A DNA stretch of 64,000 nucleotides, taken from Flintibacter muris. GTDB lineage: Bacteria; Bacillota; Clostridia; Oscillospirales; Oscillospiraceae. Location of the stretch: the NCBI RefSeq assembly GCF_943192995.1, contig NZ_CALPCP010000001.1, forward strand, positions 62,001 through 126,000, given 5' to 3'. Under the pieces are notes generated by a model that was not told the origin of the DNA, ran no database searches, and saw only the letters and a list, made by a program, of their open reading frames with translations. A program made the position numbers and the translations under genes. This document shows, in pieces, positions 50,701 to 58,984 of this stretch; positions within the stretch are counted from its first letter, which is position 1; every line of letters begins with the position of its first letter.

Positions 50701-52332
50701 ATGACAGCAAATACATATAAGCCCGGACAGATAACAGCATTATACGCCCGTCTTTCGCAGGAAGATACGTTAGAGGGCGACAGCAACAGCATTGTGAACC
50801 AGAAAGCAGTCCTCTCCAAATATGCGGCGGACAACGGCTTTTCAAATCCCGTTTTCTTCATTGATGACGGTGTATCGGGTGTGACGTTTGACAGACCGAA
50901 TTTTAACAGAATGATTGCAGAAATAGAAGCTGGAAACGTGGCGACAGTCATTGTCAAAGATATGTCAAGATTAGGGCGCGATTATCTAAAAGTCGGCTAC
51001 TATACGGAAATCTTTTTCGTGGAACGTGACGTGCGCTATATTGCAATCAATGATGGTGTTGACAGCGCAAAAGGCGACAATGATTTTACCCCGTTCCGTA
51101 ACCTGTTTAACGATTTTTACGCCAAAGATACAAGCAAAAAGGTAAGGGCAATCAAGCGGGCGCAAGGACAGGCGGGGGAACATCTGACAAAGCCGCCCTA
51201 CGGTTACATGGTAAGCCCTACCAACAAAAAGCAATGGATTGTGGACGAGGAAGCCGCCGCTGTGGTGAAGCGGATTTTTGATTTATGTATTGGAGGGAAA
51301 GGTCCCATGCAGATAGCAAAAATCCTCAAAGAAGATAAGGTGCCGACTGCCAAAGCCCATTACGCAAAGAAAAAAGGAAATCCATTTCCCGAAAATCCCT
51401 ATGATTGGAGGGATAGTACCATTGTCGGTATTTTGGAACGTATGGACTACTGCGGGCATACGGTAAACTTCAAAAGCTATTCCAAATCCCACAAGCTGAA
51501 AAAGCGGATTCCTACCACAAAGGAACAGCAGGCGATTTTCTACAATACCCATGAAGCGATTGTAGAGGATGCCGTATTTGAACGGGTACAGGAACTTCGG
51601 ACAAACAAACGCCGCCCCACAAAAGCAGAGCGACAGGGATTGTTTTCCGGCTTGGTATATTGTGCGGACTGTGGGAGTAAGCTACATTTCGCTACTTGTA
51701 AAAGTTTTAACGGTTCACAAGACCATTACCGCTGTGCAAAGTACAAGAGCAATACGGGAAGCTGTACGGCTCACTTTATCCGCGAGGAAGTGTTGAAGCA
51801 AATCGTATGGAGCAGGATATTTGACGTGACTGCCCTTTTCTTTGATGACATCATGGCTTTCCATGAAATGATGTATCAGCAACGCTCCGCTGAAACAGAA
51901 AAGGAAATGAAGCGCAGGAAACGTGAGGTCGGACAGGCGAGGAAGCGGATAGCGGAACTTGACCGTATCTTCAAGCGGATTTATGAGGACGACATAAGCG
52001 GAACAATCAGTCATGACAGGTTTTTGAAGCTGTCCGCAGAATATGAAGCGGAACAGCGGGAACTGGAAGAAAAGGTCAAGGCAGACCAGCAGGAAGTCGA
52101 TACCTACGAACAGAACAAAAGCGATTTTGACAGCTTCGCCGCGATTATCCGCAAATATGTGGGGATAAAGGAGCTCACCCCCGCAATCGTCAATGAATTT
52201 ATCAAGAAAATCATAGTCCATGCGCCGGAAAAGGTGGACGGGAAACGGGTACAGAAAGTGGATATTATTTTCAACTTTGTTGGAGAAATCAATTTCCTTT
52301 CTGCCACGCAACCGAAACGGCAAGGCGCATAG
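50701..52332 (+). CDS. Large serine recombinase (second element)
   Basis: 543 residues from the ATG at 50701 (AGGAGG ahead). Catalytic Ser in ALYARLSQED (about residue 19); DMSRLGRDYLKVGYY follows. Recombinase domain with PPYGYMVSPTNK, zinc ribbon YCADCGSKLHFATCK...CTAH, coiled coil and C-terminal domain. Complete. It probably mobilises the cassette to its left; it differs from the recombinase at 23525. Confidence 0.93.
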   Translation: MTANTYKPGQITALYARLSQEDTLEGDSNSIVNQKAVLSKYAADNGFSNPVFFIDDGVSGVTFDRPNFNRMIAEIEAGNVATVIVKDMSRLGRDYLKVGYYTEIFFVERDVRYIAINDGVDSAKGDNDFTPFRNLFNDFYAKDTSKKVRAIKRAQGQAGEHLTKPPYGYMVSPTNKKQWIVDEEAAAVVKRIFDLCIGGKGPMQIAKILKEDKVPTAKAHYAKKKGNPFPENPYDWRDSTIVGILERMDYCGHTVNFKSYSKSHKLKKRIPTTKEQQAIFYNTHEAIVEDAVFERVQELRTNKRRPTKAERQGLFSGLVYCADCGSKLHFATCKSFNGSQDHYRCAKYKSNTGSCTAHFIREEVLKQIVWSRIFDVTALFFDDIMAFHEMMYQQRSAETEKEMKRRKREVGQARKRIAELDRIFKRIYEDDISGTISHDRFLKLSAEYEAEQRELEEKVKADQQEVDTYEQNKSDFDSFAAIIRKYVGIKELTPAIVNEFIKKIIVHAPEKVDGKRVQKVDIIFNFVGEINFLSATQPKRQGA

Positions 52333-52345
52333 GAACTCAAAAAGA

Positions 52346-52376
52346 CGGTATAGCCCTTGTAATCGGGGCTATACCG
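52346..52376 (+). terminator. Terminator after the second recombinase
   Basis: 11-bp stem CGGTATAGCCC/GGGCTATACCG (52346-52356 with 52366-52376), loop TTGTAATCG. Confidence 0.75.
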
Positions 52377-52466
52377 CCTAATCTGAAATTACTTCCCTCT
52401 AACCGTAAACATTTGATTTTCCGGGGTTTTTGAGCAATTTTGATACGGTTTGAACAGCCGATTATC

Positions 52467-52530
52467 GCTTGCTGAACTGCGGAGCGCGACGAGCCGCTTT
52501 GAGGCCGTACTTCTTGCGCTCTATCCAGAA
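52467..52530 (-). pseudogene. rpsI: 3' fragment of ribosomal protein S9 gene (attachment site)
   Basis: On the minus strand the frame reads IERKKYGLKAARRAPQFSKR and stops, the exact C-terminus of uS9. Homology ends about 52530 and the rest of rpsI is absent. It is adjacent to an integrase gene, so it is best read as the duplicated core left by integration into the 3' end of rpsI. The full gene should lie at the element's far end, outside the window. Confidence 0.85.
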
Positions 52531-52600
52531 AAACCGCATATTTTCAAGTGCTTTACGGGTTATCTTTGAAAATGCACCCCGGTATGCACCCCAAAAACCA

Positions 52601-53797
52601 CTATTTTGGATTGTTCGCAAATGCCTGGTTGACCTTCGAAATCAGATCCTTCGGCTGGTTGTAGGTCAGGTGTGCGTAGATGTCCAGCGTGATCTTAGCG
52701 TGCTCATGGCCAGCCAGCACCTGCACCGTCTTGACGTCAACGCCGGCCAAAAGCAGATTTGTGATATAGGTGTGCCGGAGCTGATGGGGCGTCACCTCGA
52801 AGTCAATGCTATATACCACATCGCTGTTGTGGGCGGCCCGCTCCCCCAGCACCGGGGTCACGGTATGTGGAATCTTCTGGCCGTTGACATAGCGATAGTA
52901 TGTTCGCTCCCTGACGGTGCGGGTTCGCACATATCCCCACACCCGGCGCCACTGGGTTTCCGACAGTGCCCCGCCGTCCCGGTTGGCAATCACGAAGTCC
53001 GAGGTGGACTTTTCCTTGACGGCTTTCAAGCACTCCACCAGCTGGGGCGGGATGGGGATCGTCCGCTTGGCGGCCTTCGTCTTAAGGTCGGTCAGGATCA
53101 CCGGCCGATTGTGCTCCACATGCCAGGCTCGGCAGACAACGATGTGCGGGGCGTCCCCCTCAAGGAAGACACTGTCCCACTGGAGGGCCAGGGCCTCCTC
53201 CCGGCGCAGGCCGGAGTAAAGGCAGAGCATGATGAAGGGGTATGGGGGTAGGCCGCGGACCGCATCCAGAAGGGTGGTGACCTGGGCCTCGGTGAGAGCC
53301 GTCTTCTCCTTCGGGGTTTTGCCGCCCCTGGGGTTCAGGTTCTTGCACGGCGATTCATCAATGATACGGCTCTCCAGGGCCGAGCCGAAGATCATCTTGT
53401 AGAGCATCTGGACGCTGCGGTAAATGGAGGCAGACTGCTGGGCGGCCTTGTTGATGGCCATCTTCACATCGTCCGGGGTGACCTCGGCCATGTACTTGTC
53501 CCCCAGCGGCTCGATGACATAGATCTTGACCTTGGAGGTGTAGTCCACCAGGGTGGTCGTGCGGATGTGGGAGCCGTGCATGGCGAGCCACTTCTCAGCG
53601 TACTCCTTCACAGTGGGGTTCTCCCGGTGGTAGACCTCCTCTTCGATCTCCCGTTGGACGGCGGCAATTTTCGCTGTCAGCTCCTCCGGGGTCTTGGCAT
53701 AGACGGAGATACGATTCCCGCTGGGCCCTTTGAGCCGTTTTCTGTACTCGCCCCGACTGGCTATGAATTCATAGGTGGGCTTTTTGGGTCGAGCCAT
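52601..53797 (-). CDS. int: Phage-type tyrosine integrase
   Basis: 398 residues from the ATG at 53797 (AAGGAAGG ahead). It has an N-terminal Arm-type domain and a SAM-like core-binding domain. The catalytic set is complete: Arg in YSGLRREEALAL, His-x-x-Arg in HQLRHTYI, His in AGHEHAKIT and Tyr in DIYAHLT. It is transcribed toward the rpsI fragment, the usual layout beside an attachment site. Confidence 0.93.
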   Translation of the reverse strand: MARPKKPTYEFIASRGEYRKRLKGPSGNRISVYAKTPEELTAKIAAVQREIEEEVYHRENPTVKEYAEKWLAMHGSHIRTTTLVDYTSKVKIYVIEPLGDKYMAEVTPDDVKMAINKAAQQSASIYRSVQMLYKMIFGSALESRIIDESPCKNLNPRGGKTPKEKTALTEAQVTTLLDAVRGLPPYPFIMLCLYSGLRREEALALQWDSVFLEGDAPHIVVCRAWHVEHNRPVILTDLKTKAAKRTIPIPPQLVECLKAVKEKSTSDFVIANRDGGALSETQWRRVWGYVRTRTVRERTYYRYVNGQKIPHTVTPVLGERAAHNSDVVYSIDFEVTPHQLRHTYITNLLLAGVDVKTVQVLAGHEHAKITLDIYAHLTYNQPKDLISKVNQAFANNPK

Positions 53798-53958
53798 GGG
53801 GACACCTTCCTTCATTTGTGCTAAAAACAGAAAAAACCGGGATTTTCTAAAAAAATTGCAGTCAGCCGCCATTATGTGGCAGAAATGGACAGCTTTTTGT
53901 GGTATACTGCATTATGCGCAAATACATACCTTGACGCCGGGGTGGAAAGGATCGAACG

Positions 53959-54102
53959 ATGACAAAGACCGAAGCGGAGCAGCTGGTCCAGTCTCTCACG
54001 CCGGATGAGAAGTTGCGTCTGGATGAACTGCTGTCCTCCCTTATGCAGGCCCGTCAACCCCAGCCCTCCACGACCGTGGAGAAATCCGAATCGAGGTCAT
54101 GA
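53959..54102 (+). CDS. Small acidic protein of unknown function
   Basis: 47 residues: TKTEAEQLVQSLTPDEKLRLDELL, then a Gln/Pro/Ser tail. A GGAAAGG site lies 9 bases ahead. Helical, unrecognised. Divergent from the integrase, so it may be an excision or regulatory factor. Confidence 0.5.
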   Translation: MTKTEAEQLVQSLTPDEKLRLDELLSSLMQARQPQPSTTVEKSESRS

Positions 54103-54116
54103 ACATGAAAAGTCCT

Positions 54117-54470
54117 TTAAGGCAACGAGCGGAAAAACTCCAGAACGAGCTCAATGATGTTATGGAGGTGCTCAAAAAAGAGGGTCAGAGTGACGGTGAA
54201 CGCCGCTACAAAAAAATCATGGCGGAAGCTGTGTTTCTTATCCTTTCCCGCCTTGATTTCATCGGCACGGCGGTTCTCGTTATACTCGGCATGGTACTCG
54301 GCCATATTCTGGGCAATGTCTTTTAACTCGCCCACAACATGGCTTGGGGCAAGCTCGGCCTCCAAAGGCTCTACAGGCTGGTATTCTGCCTGGGCCTTTT
54401 GAAGTAGGCGTAGCTCCTCATCTGCTTCAGCCTGTAGCTTTGCGAGTTCGTTCAGCTCATCGAGATCCAT
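54117..54470 (-). CDS. Helical single-span membrane protein downstream of the repressor
   Basis: 117 residues from the Met at 54470 (an upstream in-frame Met at 54488 is possible). Acidic coiled N-terminus (MDLDELNELAKLQAEADEEL) and a hydrophobic C-terminal helix (FFVAAFTVTLTLFFEHL). It overlaps the repressor gene end. A 75-residue frame on the plus strand (54099-54326) overlaps it entirely; the minus frame is favoured by length and its link to the repressor. Confidence 0.5.
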   Translation of the reverse strand: MDLDELNELAKLQAEADEELRLLQKAQAEYQPVEPLEAELAPSHVVGELKDIAQNMAEYHAEYNENRRADEIKAGKDKKHSFRHDFFVAAFTVTLTLFFEHLHNIIELVLEFFRSLP

Positions 54471-54792
54471 GTGCGTCCCTCCCCGCAATCATGCCCTGCA
54501 CAAACACCTCGACTTTTTCTCGCTCTTCTGGTGTCAATTGAATAAGGCGTTCAATCAGAGATGCATCCAAAGTAGGCCCGTCCCCATCCGTGGGGGCGGG
54601 CTTTTTTTCTTGCTCTCCGATTAGGTATGACACAGACACGCCGAGGGCATCTGCTACAGCAGCCACCTTTGCCACAGAGGGGGAATTTCTGTCCCATTTA
54701 TTGATTGTGCCATTGCCAAGTCCGCACTCTTTTTCCAGAGAAAACAAGCTCTTGCCTTGAGCTTGGCAGAGACGACGTATTTTATCGACCAT
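54457..54792 (-). CDS. Cro/CI-family repressor of the phage-like element
   Basis: 111 residues from the ATG at 54792 (GAGGTG ahead). Helix-turn-helix IRRLCQAQGKSLFSLEKECGLGNGTINKWDRNSPS; C-terminus helical (LTPEEREKVEVFVQGMIAG). Divergent from another regulator at 54996, with operators between: the lysogeny-switch layout. Confidence 0.85.
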   Translation of the reverse strand: MVDKIRRLCQAQGKSLFSLEKECGLGNGTINKWDRNSPSVAKVAAVADALGVSVSYLIGEQEKKPAPTDGDGPTLDASLIERLIQLTPEEREKVEVFVQGMIAGRDAHGSR

Positions 54793-54814
54793 GATGGACA
54801 CCTCAAAAATAAAA

Positions 54815-54966
54815 TTGAGTAAATTTGCTGAAAACCTCTTGACATTTAGCAAATATGCTGATAAGCTAAAGGAGCCTTGAGGGAACAAAAAACCAAGCCC
54901 CCTCAAAAAGCGGGCCTTTCGGAAAATTTCTATAGCTTCAGCAAAAGTATATTAGCAAATTTTCCG
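54815..54966. promoter_or_regulatory. Divergent promoter region with repeated AGCAAA operators
   Basis: Repeats AAATTTGCTGA, TTTAGCAAATATGCTGA (54845-54861), TTCAGCAAAAG and TTAGCAAATTTT. TTGACA at 54839-54844 is 17 bases from TAAGCT, with one operator filling the spacer. A 10-bp inverted repeat CGGAAAATTT/AAATTTTCCG spans 54920-54966. Confidence 0.7.
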
Positions 54967-54995
54967 ATTTGTGTCAAGGTGTAGGAGGTGAGATT

Positions 54996-55214
54996 TTGAT
55001 TTTAGACAACGTCAAGCGTTTGTGCCGCGAACACGGAACCAACATCACCGAGGTAGAGAAGGCGGTCGGCATCGGAACCGGGAGCATCTACAAATGGGGT
55101 AAGTCATCTCCCAGCGTGAACGCGGCCAAGCTGGTGGCGGACTTTTTTGGCGTAACGGTGGACGAGATGCTGACCGACCCATCGGCGCGGGACGTTGACC
55201 AGTCCAGCGCATGA
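54996..55214 (+). CDS. Cro-like helix-turn-helix regulator, TTG start
   Basis: 72 residues. The TTG at 54996 is the only start correctly spaced after AGGAGGTG (54983-54990). NVKRLCREHGTNITEVEKAVGIGTGSIYKWG parallels the repressor's HTH. It probably opposes the repressor encoded divergently. Confidence 0.8.
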   Translation: MILDNVKRLCREHGTNITEVEKAVGIGTGSIYKWGKSSPSVNAAKLVADFFGVTVDEMLTDPSARDVDQSSA

Positions 55215-55248
55215 AAAACCGCCTCTGGCGGTGAGGAGGTGAACAAAG

Positions 55249-55563
55249 ATTCTGGAACCGAACCAAAGCAGCCTTCTAAGACAAAGCAGCCAGCCGGATG
55301 GCACCCGACTGACTGCTGAAGAAATCGCGGAGGTGGCTCAAGGCCCCACCCTCCAGGAGGTAATGGCACACTTCGGCCATGAAACGATAGGCGAGTGGAG
55401 CAGCACTTGGCTGAACAAGCCAGGACAGCTCGAGCGACTTTCTGGACTGCCGGAGTTCATCAAGATGCTGGGGGTTGACAGAAGGTACCGGATCATCTTC
55501 GACTATGACCCAGCCTACCCCAAGATGCTCTTACAAGCTACGGCCTCAGATCCCAGCCAGTGA
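55249..55563 (+). CDS. Unknown small protein, non-standard start likely
   Basis: 104 residues if translation starts at ATT (55249) after GAGGAGGTGA (55233-55242); a GTG at 55333 is the first conventional start but has no site. RLTAEEIAEVAQGPTLQEVMAHFG and RLSGLPEFIKMLGVDRRYRI follow. Unrecognised. Confidence 0.5.
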   Translation: MLEPNQSSLLRQSSQPDGTRLTAEEIAEVAQGPTLQEVMAHFGHETIGEWSSTWLNKPGQLERLSGLPEFIKMLGVDRRYRIIFDYDPAYPKMLLQATASDPSQ

Positions 55564-55786
55564 CGTCAGTAAGTACACACTGTTCTGGAAGACTAAGTGC
55601 GGACTTGAAATCATCCAGCGATGTAAAATCGCCCTGTTTTTCCTCAATTGCATCGAACGCAATCAACAGACCATTTTTGTTCATGCGATTGAGAACCATG
55701 AAAGATACGGTTCGCAGTTTAGTGTCTACCTCGCGCTTTTGTTCTGCGGTCAGGTGAGAAACATCCACACGATATACTCTTGCCAC
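55538..55786 (-). CDS. Small protein of unknown function
   Basis: 82 residues from a GTG at 55786 with AAAGGGGG 9 bases ahead. ARVYRVDVSHLTAEQKREVDTKL and LIAFDAIEEKQGDFTSLDDFK: acidic and soluble, unrecognised. Overlaps the end of the plus-strand gene before it by 26 bases. Confidence 0.55.
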   Translation of the reverse strand: MARVYRVDVSHLTAEQKREVDTKLRTVSFMVLNRMNKNGLLIAFDAIEEKQGDFTSLDDFKSALSLPEQCVLTDVTGWDLRP

Positions 55787-55984
55787 TTGAATCACCCCCT
55801 TTCCCCGGCAAAATTCTACCACAAGCTGAAGGGTGAGGCAACGCAAAAACAAAAGCGCCCTGCCGGGTGAAGCGAACACCTGACAGGGCAAGCGACCCAT
55901 TGCAACCGACAAAAAGGCCACAATTGGATTATATCACATCCTCCTGGTGGCTGACAAGTACGCAATCGACAAGGAGTGACGCAA

Positions 55985-56200
55985 ATGACACTTATGACCC
56001 GAAAAGAGGCTGCGGCCCGGCTGGGGATGTCGTTGCCCACGCTGGATCAGGAGCGCAGCACCGGCCGGCTGGCCTACATACAACGGAAACCCGGCAGCAA
56101 GGTGTGGATCACCGAGGAGGCCATCGCCGAGTACCTGGCTCGGGCCACCCATCAGGCCCGGCCGGAGATGAAGACCATCAAGCGGCGGCGGTGGGCCTGA
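55985..56200 (+). CDS. Helix-turn-helix DNA-binding (excisionase-like) protein
   Basis: 71 residues from the ATG at 55985, AAGGAG ahead. TRKEAAARLGMSLPTLDQERSTGRLAYI matches MerR/excisionase-type winged helices; WITEEAIAEYLARA follows. It may direct integrase toward excision. Confidence 0.75.
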   Translation: MTLMTRKEAAARLGMSLPTLDQERSTGRLAYIQRKPGSKVWITEEAIAEYLARATHQARPEMKTIKRRRWA

Positions 56201-56221
56201 CCGAAGAAAGGAGTTTTACAT

Positions 56222-56458
56222 ATGAAACCGAAAAGGAGCCTCGCATCGGTGGCACTTGAGCTGGCCGCCGTGCTCCTGGTGACGGCCCTCGCCTTTGCGT
56301 GGGGCAAGCAGACGGCCCAAGCCGAGCGGGGCTACACGGCCATCGGCGGCGAGTACCTGTTCCTGCTCTTCCCCTTCATGTACTACCCCGGCAAGCGGAC
56401 AATCCTGGATTGGATTACCGAGATCCGCGAGCTGTGGAGGTCGGGCGGCAATGGGTAA
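56222..56458 (+). CDS. Small membrane protein of unknown function
   Basis: 78 residues, one clear helix (VALELAAVLLVTALAFAWG) and a second hydrophobic stretch (YLFLLFPFMYYPG). AAGGAG ahead. It overlaps the next gene start by 8 bases. Confidence 0.6.
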   Translation: MKPKRSLASVALELAAVLLVTALAFAWGKQTAQAERGYTAIGGEYLFLLFPFMYYPGKRTILDWITEIRELWRSGGNG

Positions 56459-56990
56459 GGCAAAAGACTTAATCGGCCTGACCTTTGGTCGCCTTAAGGT
56501 TATTGAACGTGCGGGCATATCGCCAAACGGTGCCTACCTGTGGCGGTGCCTTTGCGAATGCGGCAAAGAGAAAATTGTAACATCATCTGCCCTCAATGGC
56601 GGTTTTACCCAGAGCTGTGGGTGTATGAAAAAGGACGCTGGGGCAAAAATTCGTGCCGCCAAAACCACTCACGGTGATGCAAAACATGGGAAATGGCAAC
56701 GACTCTATCATGTGTGGATAAGTATGCGGCAGCGTTGCAATAACCCCCAAGACCACGCTTACAAGGACTACGGCGGTCGCGGCATCAGGGTGTGCCCGGA
56801 GTGGGACGATTACCAGAACTTCAAAGACTGGGCAATTTCTACTGGCTATGACCCGGAGGCCGAAAGTGGCGAAATGACCATTGACCGAATTGATGTCAAT
56901 GGAATGTACTGCGCGGAGAACTGCCGATGGGTCACGCGGGCAGCACAAAACAAAAACCGCCGCAATGTACGAAAGGAGGACGCATCGTGA
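56451..56990 (+). CDS. Phage HNH-endonuclease-like protein with Cys-rich head
   Basis: 179 residues. The head (LIGLTFGRLKVIERAG, WRCLCECGKEKIV, QSCGCMKKD) matches the head of the AP2 protein at 13259. The rest carries HVWISMRQRCNNPQDHAYKDYGGRGI and MTIDRIDVNGMYCAENCRWV, typical of small HNH-related phage proteins. Probably a free-standing homing endonuclease or derivative. Confidence 0.75.
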   Translation: MGKAKDLIGLTFGRLKVIERAGISPNGAYLWRCLCECGKEKIVTSSALNGGFTQSCGCMKKDAGAKIRAAKTTHGDAKHGKWQRLYHVWISMRQRCNNPQDHAYKDYGGRGIRVCPEWDDYQNFKDWAISTGYDPEAESGEMTIDRIDVNGMYCAENCRWVTRAAQNKNRRNVRKEDAS

Positions 56991-57355
56991 AGATGGCACT
57001 GAAGGGCAACACCCTGATCTTGGTTGAGGTGGACAATGTTCAGTTTACCATCATAAAAAGCTGGAACAAACTGCGCTGGGACAAGAAAAGCCAGTCCCTC
57101 TATGGAACCGCCGACATCGAGCTGCTGGACAAGCTGACCAGCATCGTCCGCCTCCCCCCCACGGTGGAGCAGCGGTGGCGGGAGCTCCACGCCCTGCAGG
57201 ATGCGGTGGATCGGGAGCGGGTGAACCCGGAGCCGGCCCCCTTCTACAAGTACCCCGTGAAGATGCCGCTCTACGCCCACCAGGTCCGCGGGGCGAACAT
57301 GGCCATGCTGACCTTCGGATGGATGGTACCGAAGGGAGGTGTAGCACATGGATAG
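56987..57355 (+). pseudogene. SNF2-type helicase, N-terminal fragment
   Basis: Starts at a GTG (56987) after AAAGGAGGA. ALKGNTLILVEVDNVQFT, VRLPPTVEQRWRELHALQDAV and PVKMPLYAHQVRGANMAMLTFGW are the N-terminus of phage-type SNF2 helicases, up to the point just before Walker A. The frame then ends MVPKGGVAHG. The Walker A portion appears 4.6 kb downstream at 61995. Confidence 0.72.
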
Positions 57356-57686
57356 CAATAGCAATGTCACGATGGATGCCATCATCACCTTCCTGGGGCA
57401 GACAGGGGCATCCACCCCGCCGGAGGCGGCGGAGCTTACCAAGGCGGCAGTCAACATCCTTTTCGCCATTTCGGAGGAAGGAGCCAAGACTGCGGAAGAT
57501 GCCCTGGACATCATCCACGACTACCGGCTCCAGGCCAAGCAGTACGCAGCCCTCCAGAAAAAGCACCTGACCGCCGGCAAGCCCTTCCTGAAGGACGGCG
57601 TGTGGCACTGCCCGGACTGCAATGGGCGGTGCAGGCCCAACAATTCCTTTTGCCATCGCTGCGGGAAGAAGTTGGGCTGGAGGTGA
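57348..57686 (+). CDS. Small protein with C-terminal zinc ribbon
   Basis: 112 residues; N-terminal helical part (AAELTKAAVNILFAISEEGAK) and a C-terminal double CxxC (HCPDCNGRCRPNNSFCHRCGKKLG). GGAGG ahead. Unrecognised phage-type protein. Confidence 0.65.
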   Translation: MDSNSNVTMDAIITFLGQTGASTPPEAAELTKAAVNILFAISEEGAKTAEDALDIIHDYRLQAKQYAALQKKHLTAGKPFLKDGVWHCPDCNGRCRPNNSFCHRCGKKLGWR

Positions 57687-57692
57687 TCCAGA

Positions 57693-58457
57693 ATGCCGGT
57701 CAGAGAAGAATGGCGTGACATCCCCGGTTTCGATGGCTGGTATCAAATCAGCACTGAAGGCAGAATTCGCACTTTCCGAAAGGGGCATGGCGAGAAGGAC
57801 ACCAGATCGGAAATACCGAAATTGCTTACACCAAGGCTGGTAAGGAACATCAAATCAAGTTCCACGTGTCTGCGAATCCGGCTGGTGGCTCCTGACGGAG
57901 AGCGTGTTTTCAGGTACATGACCACGCTGATGGCGGACACTTGGATGGGGCCGAGGCCCCCAGGCTGCAACGTATGCATCAAGAACAACAACCCAGCAGA
58001 TGTTCGCCTTTCAAACCTCTGTATCATGAAGCGGAGCGAAATCACCAGGCTGAAGACCACGGGCCCCAAGACGATCCGGCGCAAGCTGCCGGTAATAAAG
58101 ATCGACAAGTCGCTGGAGGTGGTGGACGCCTATCCCAGCGCAAGGCAAGCAGCTCTGGCCTCCGGGATCAGCCCGGTAACGCTCCGGGACTACTGCAACC
58201 GAAAGGTTAAGCGCACGGTCTTTGCCCCGGACGGTCACATCTACTGCTGGGACGATAGCCGGAGCATTTGGGCCACCCTGCGGAGGGCAATGAAGGAGCT
58301 CGATGAGCTGGGTCTCCGCTACAACAACCCTTACACAGGTCGGTACTTTGACCTTCCCCCGGATGAGCCTCTGGACATCGACATCGGTACCCTATTGTGG
58401 GGCATCGCTCCGGCTCTGATGGAGCGTCTTCAGAAAGAATGTGGGGTGATGCTATGA
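57693..58457 (+). CDS. NUMOD4/HNH homing-endonuclease-like protein
   Basis: 254 residues. NUMOD4 motif REEWRDIPGFDGWYQISTEG at the start; an HNH-like core NVCIKNNNPADVRLSNL in which the first His is not evident; and a NUMOD1-type helix-turn-helix AYPSARQAALASGISPVTLRDY. A C-terminal extension is unassigned. It may be inactive as a nuclease because of the altered HNH. Confidence 0.82.
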   Translation: MPVREEWRDIPGFDGWYQISTEGRIRTFRKGHGEKDTRSEIPKLLTPRLVRNIKSSSTCLRIRLVAPDGERVFRYMTTLMADTWMGPRPPGCNVCIKNNNPADVRLSNLCIMKRSEITRLKTTGPKTIRRKLPVIKIDKSLEVVDAYPSARQAALASGISPVTLRDYCNRKVKRTVFAPDGHIYCWDDSRSIWATLRRAMKELDELGLRYNNPYTGRYFDLPPDEPLDIDIGTLLWGIAPALMERLQKECGVML

Positions 58458-58472
58458 AAAGCGCATGAAAAA

Positions 58473-58500
58473 GCCTCTCCATGCGGCAACACGGAGAGGC
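58473..58500. terminator. Hairpin after the NUMOD4 gene
   Basis: 8-bp stem GCCTCTCC/GGAGAGGC (58473-58480 with 58493-58500). No T-run; purpose uncertain. Confidence 0.4.
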
Positions 58501-58590
58501 CGAGAGGCCGGGAAACATCAGGAAAAATGTCCTTGCCTGAGAGGATTATAACACCTTTCACGGCGGGACGCAATAGAAAGGTGGTTTTTT

Positions 58591-58971
58591 ATGAACGAGT
58601 GGTACGAGCAGGCTAAGCGCAAGCTGGAGGCCGAGCGGAACTCCGGCAGTTACGACAGGTACGCCAGCGCCATGAAGGGCGCCGTGTGCGAGGCCCTGGA
58701 CGGGTTCTGCCGCCAGGATGCGGAGTTTGCCCAGGCGGTGGTCCAGGGCGGCACCTTCTCCGACTGCATGAAAGCGGTGGCCAAGAGCTGCGGGAGCGCG
58801 ATCTCCGACCTGGAGGCGTTCCGCCGGGCGGTGAGGTTCTACTTCCCCGGCGCCGATGTGAAGTTCCATATGACGGTCAACCTCTGCGCCGATGTGGAGG
58901 CCGAGGCTGCGGCCACGGCGCCGGTGGCCAGCCCCGGCCCGAAGATCCTCGACCTTGAGGACTTCCTGTAA
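58591..58971 (+). CDS. PcfK-like/AcrIIA9-family protein
   Basis: 126 residues. WYEQAKRKLEAERNSGSYDRY, AVCEALDGFCRQDAEFAQAVV, then SCGSAISDLEAFRRAVRFYF. The layout directly before a PcfJ gene and the general pattern fit PcfK-like proteins, some of which (AcrIIA9) inhibit Cas9. The assignment is from memory of the family plus context; no active residues can be checked. It lies 13 bases before pcfJ. Confidence 0.55.
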   Translation: MNEWYEQAKRKLEAERNSGSYDRYASAMKGAVCEALDGFCRQDAEFAQAVVQGGTFSDCMKAVAKSCGSAISDLEAFRRAVRFYFPGADVKFHMTVNLCADVEAEAAATAPVASPGPKILDLEDFL

Positions 58972-58984
58972 GGGGGCGTGAGAA

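Noticed and set aside
54099-54326. 75-codon plus-strand frame with a C-terminal hydrophobic helix
   Set aside because: Its ATG overlaps the 47-residue gene's stop, so it is not excluded, but it is wholly antisense to the longer frame linked to the repressor; only one is likely real.
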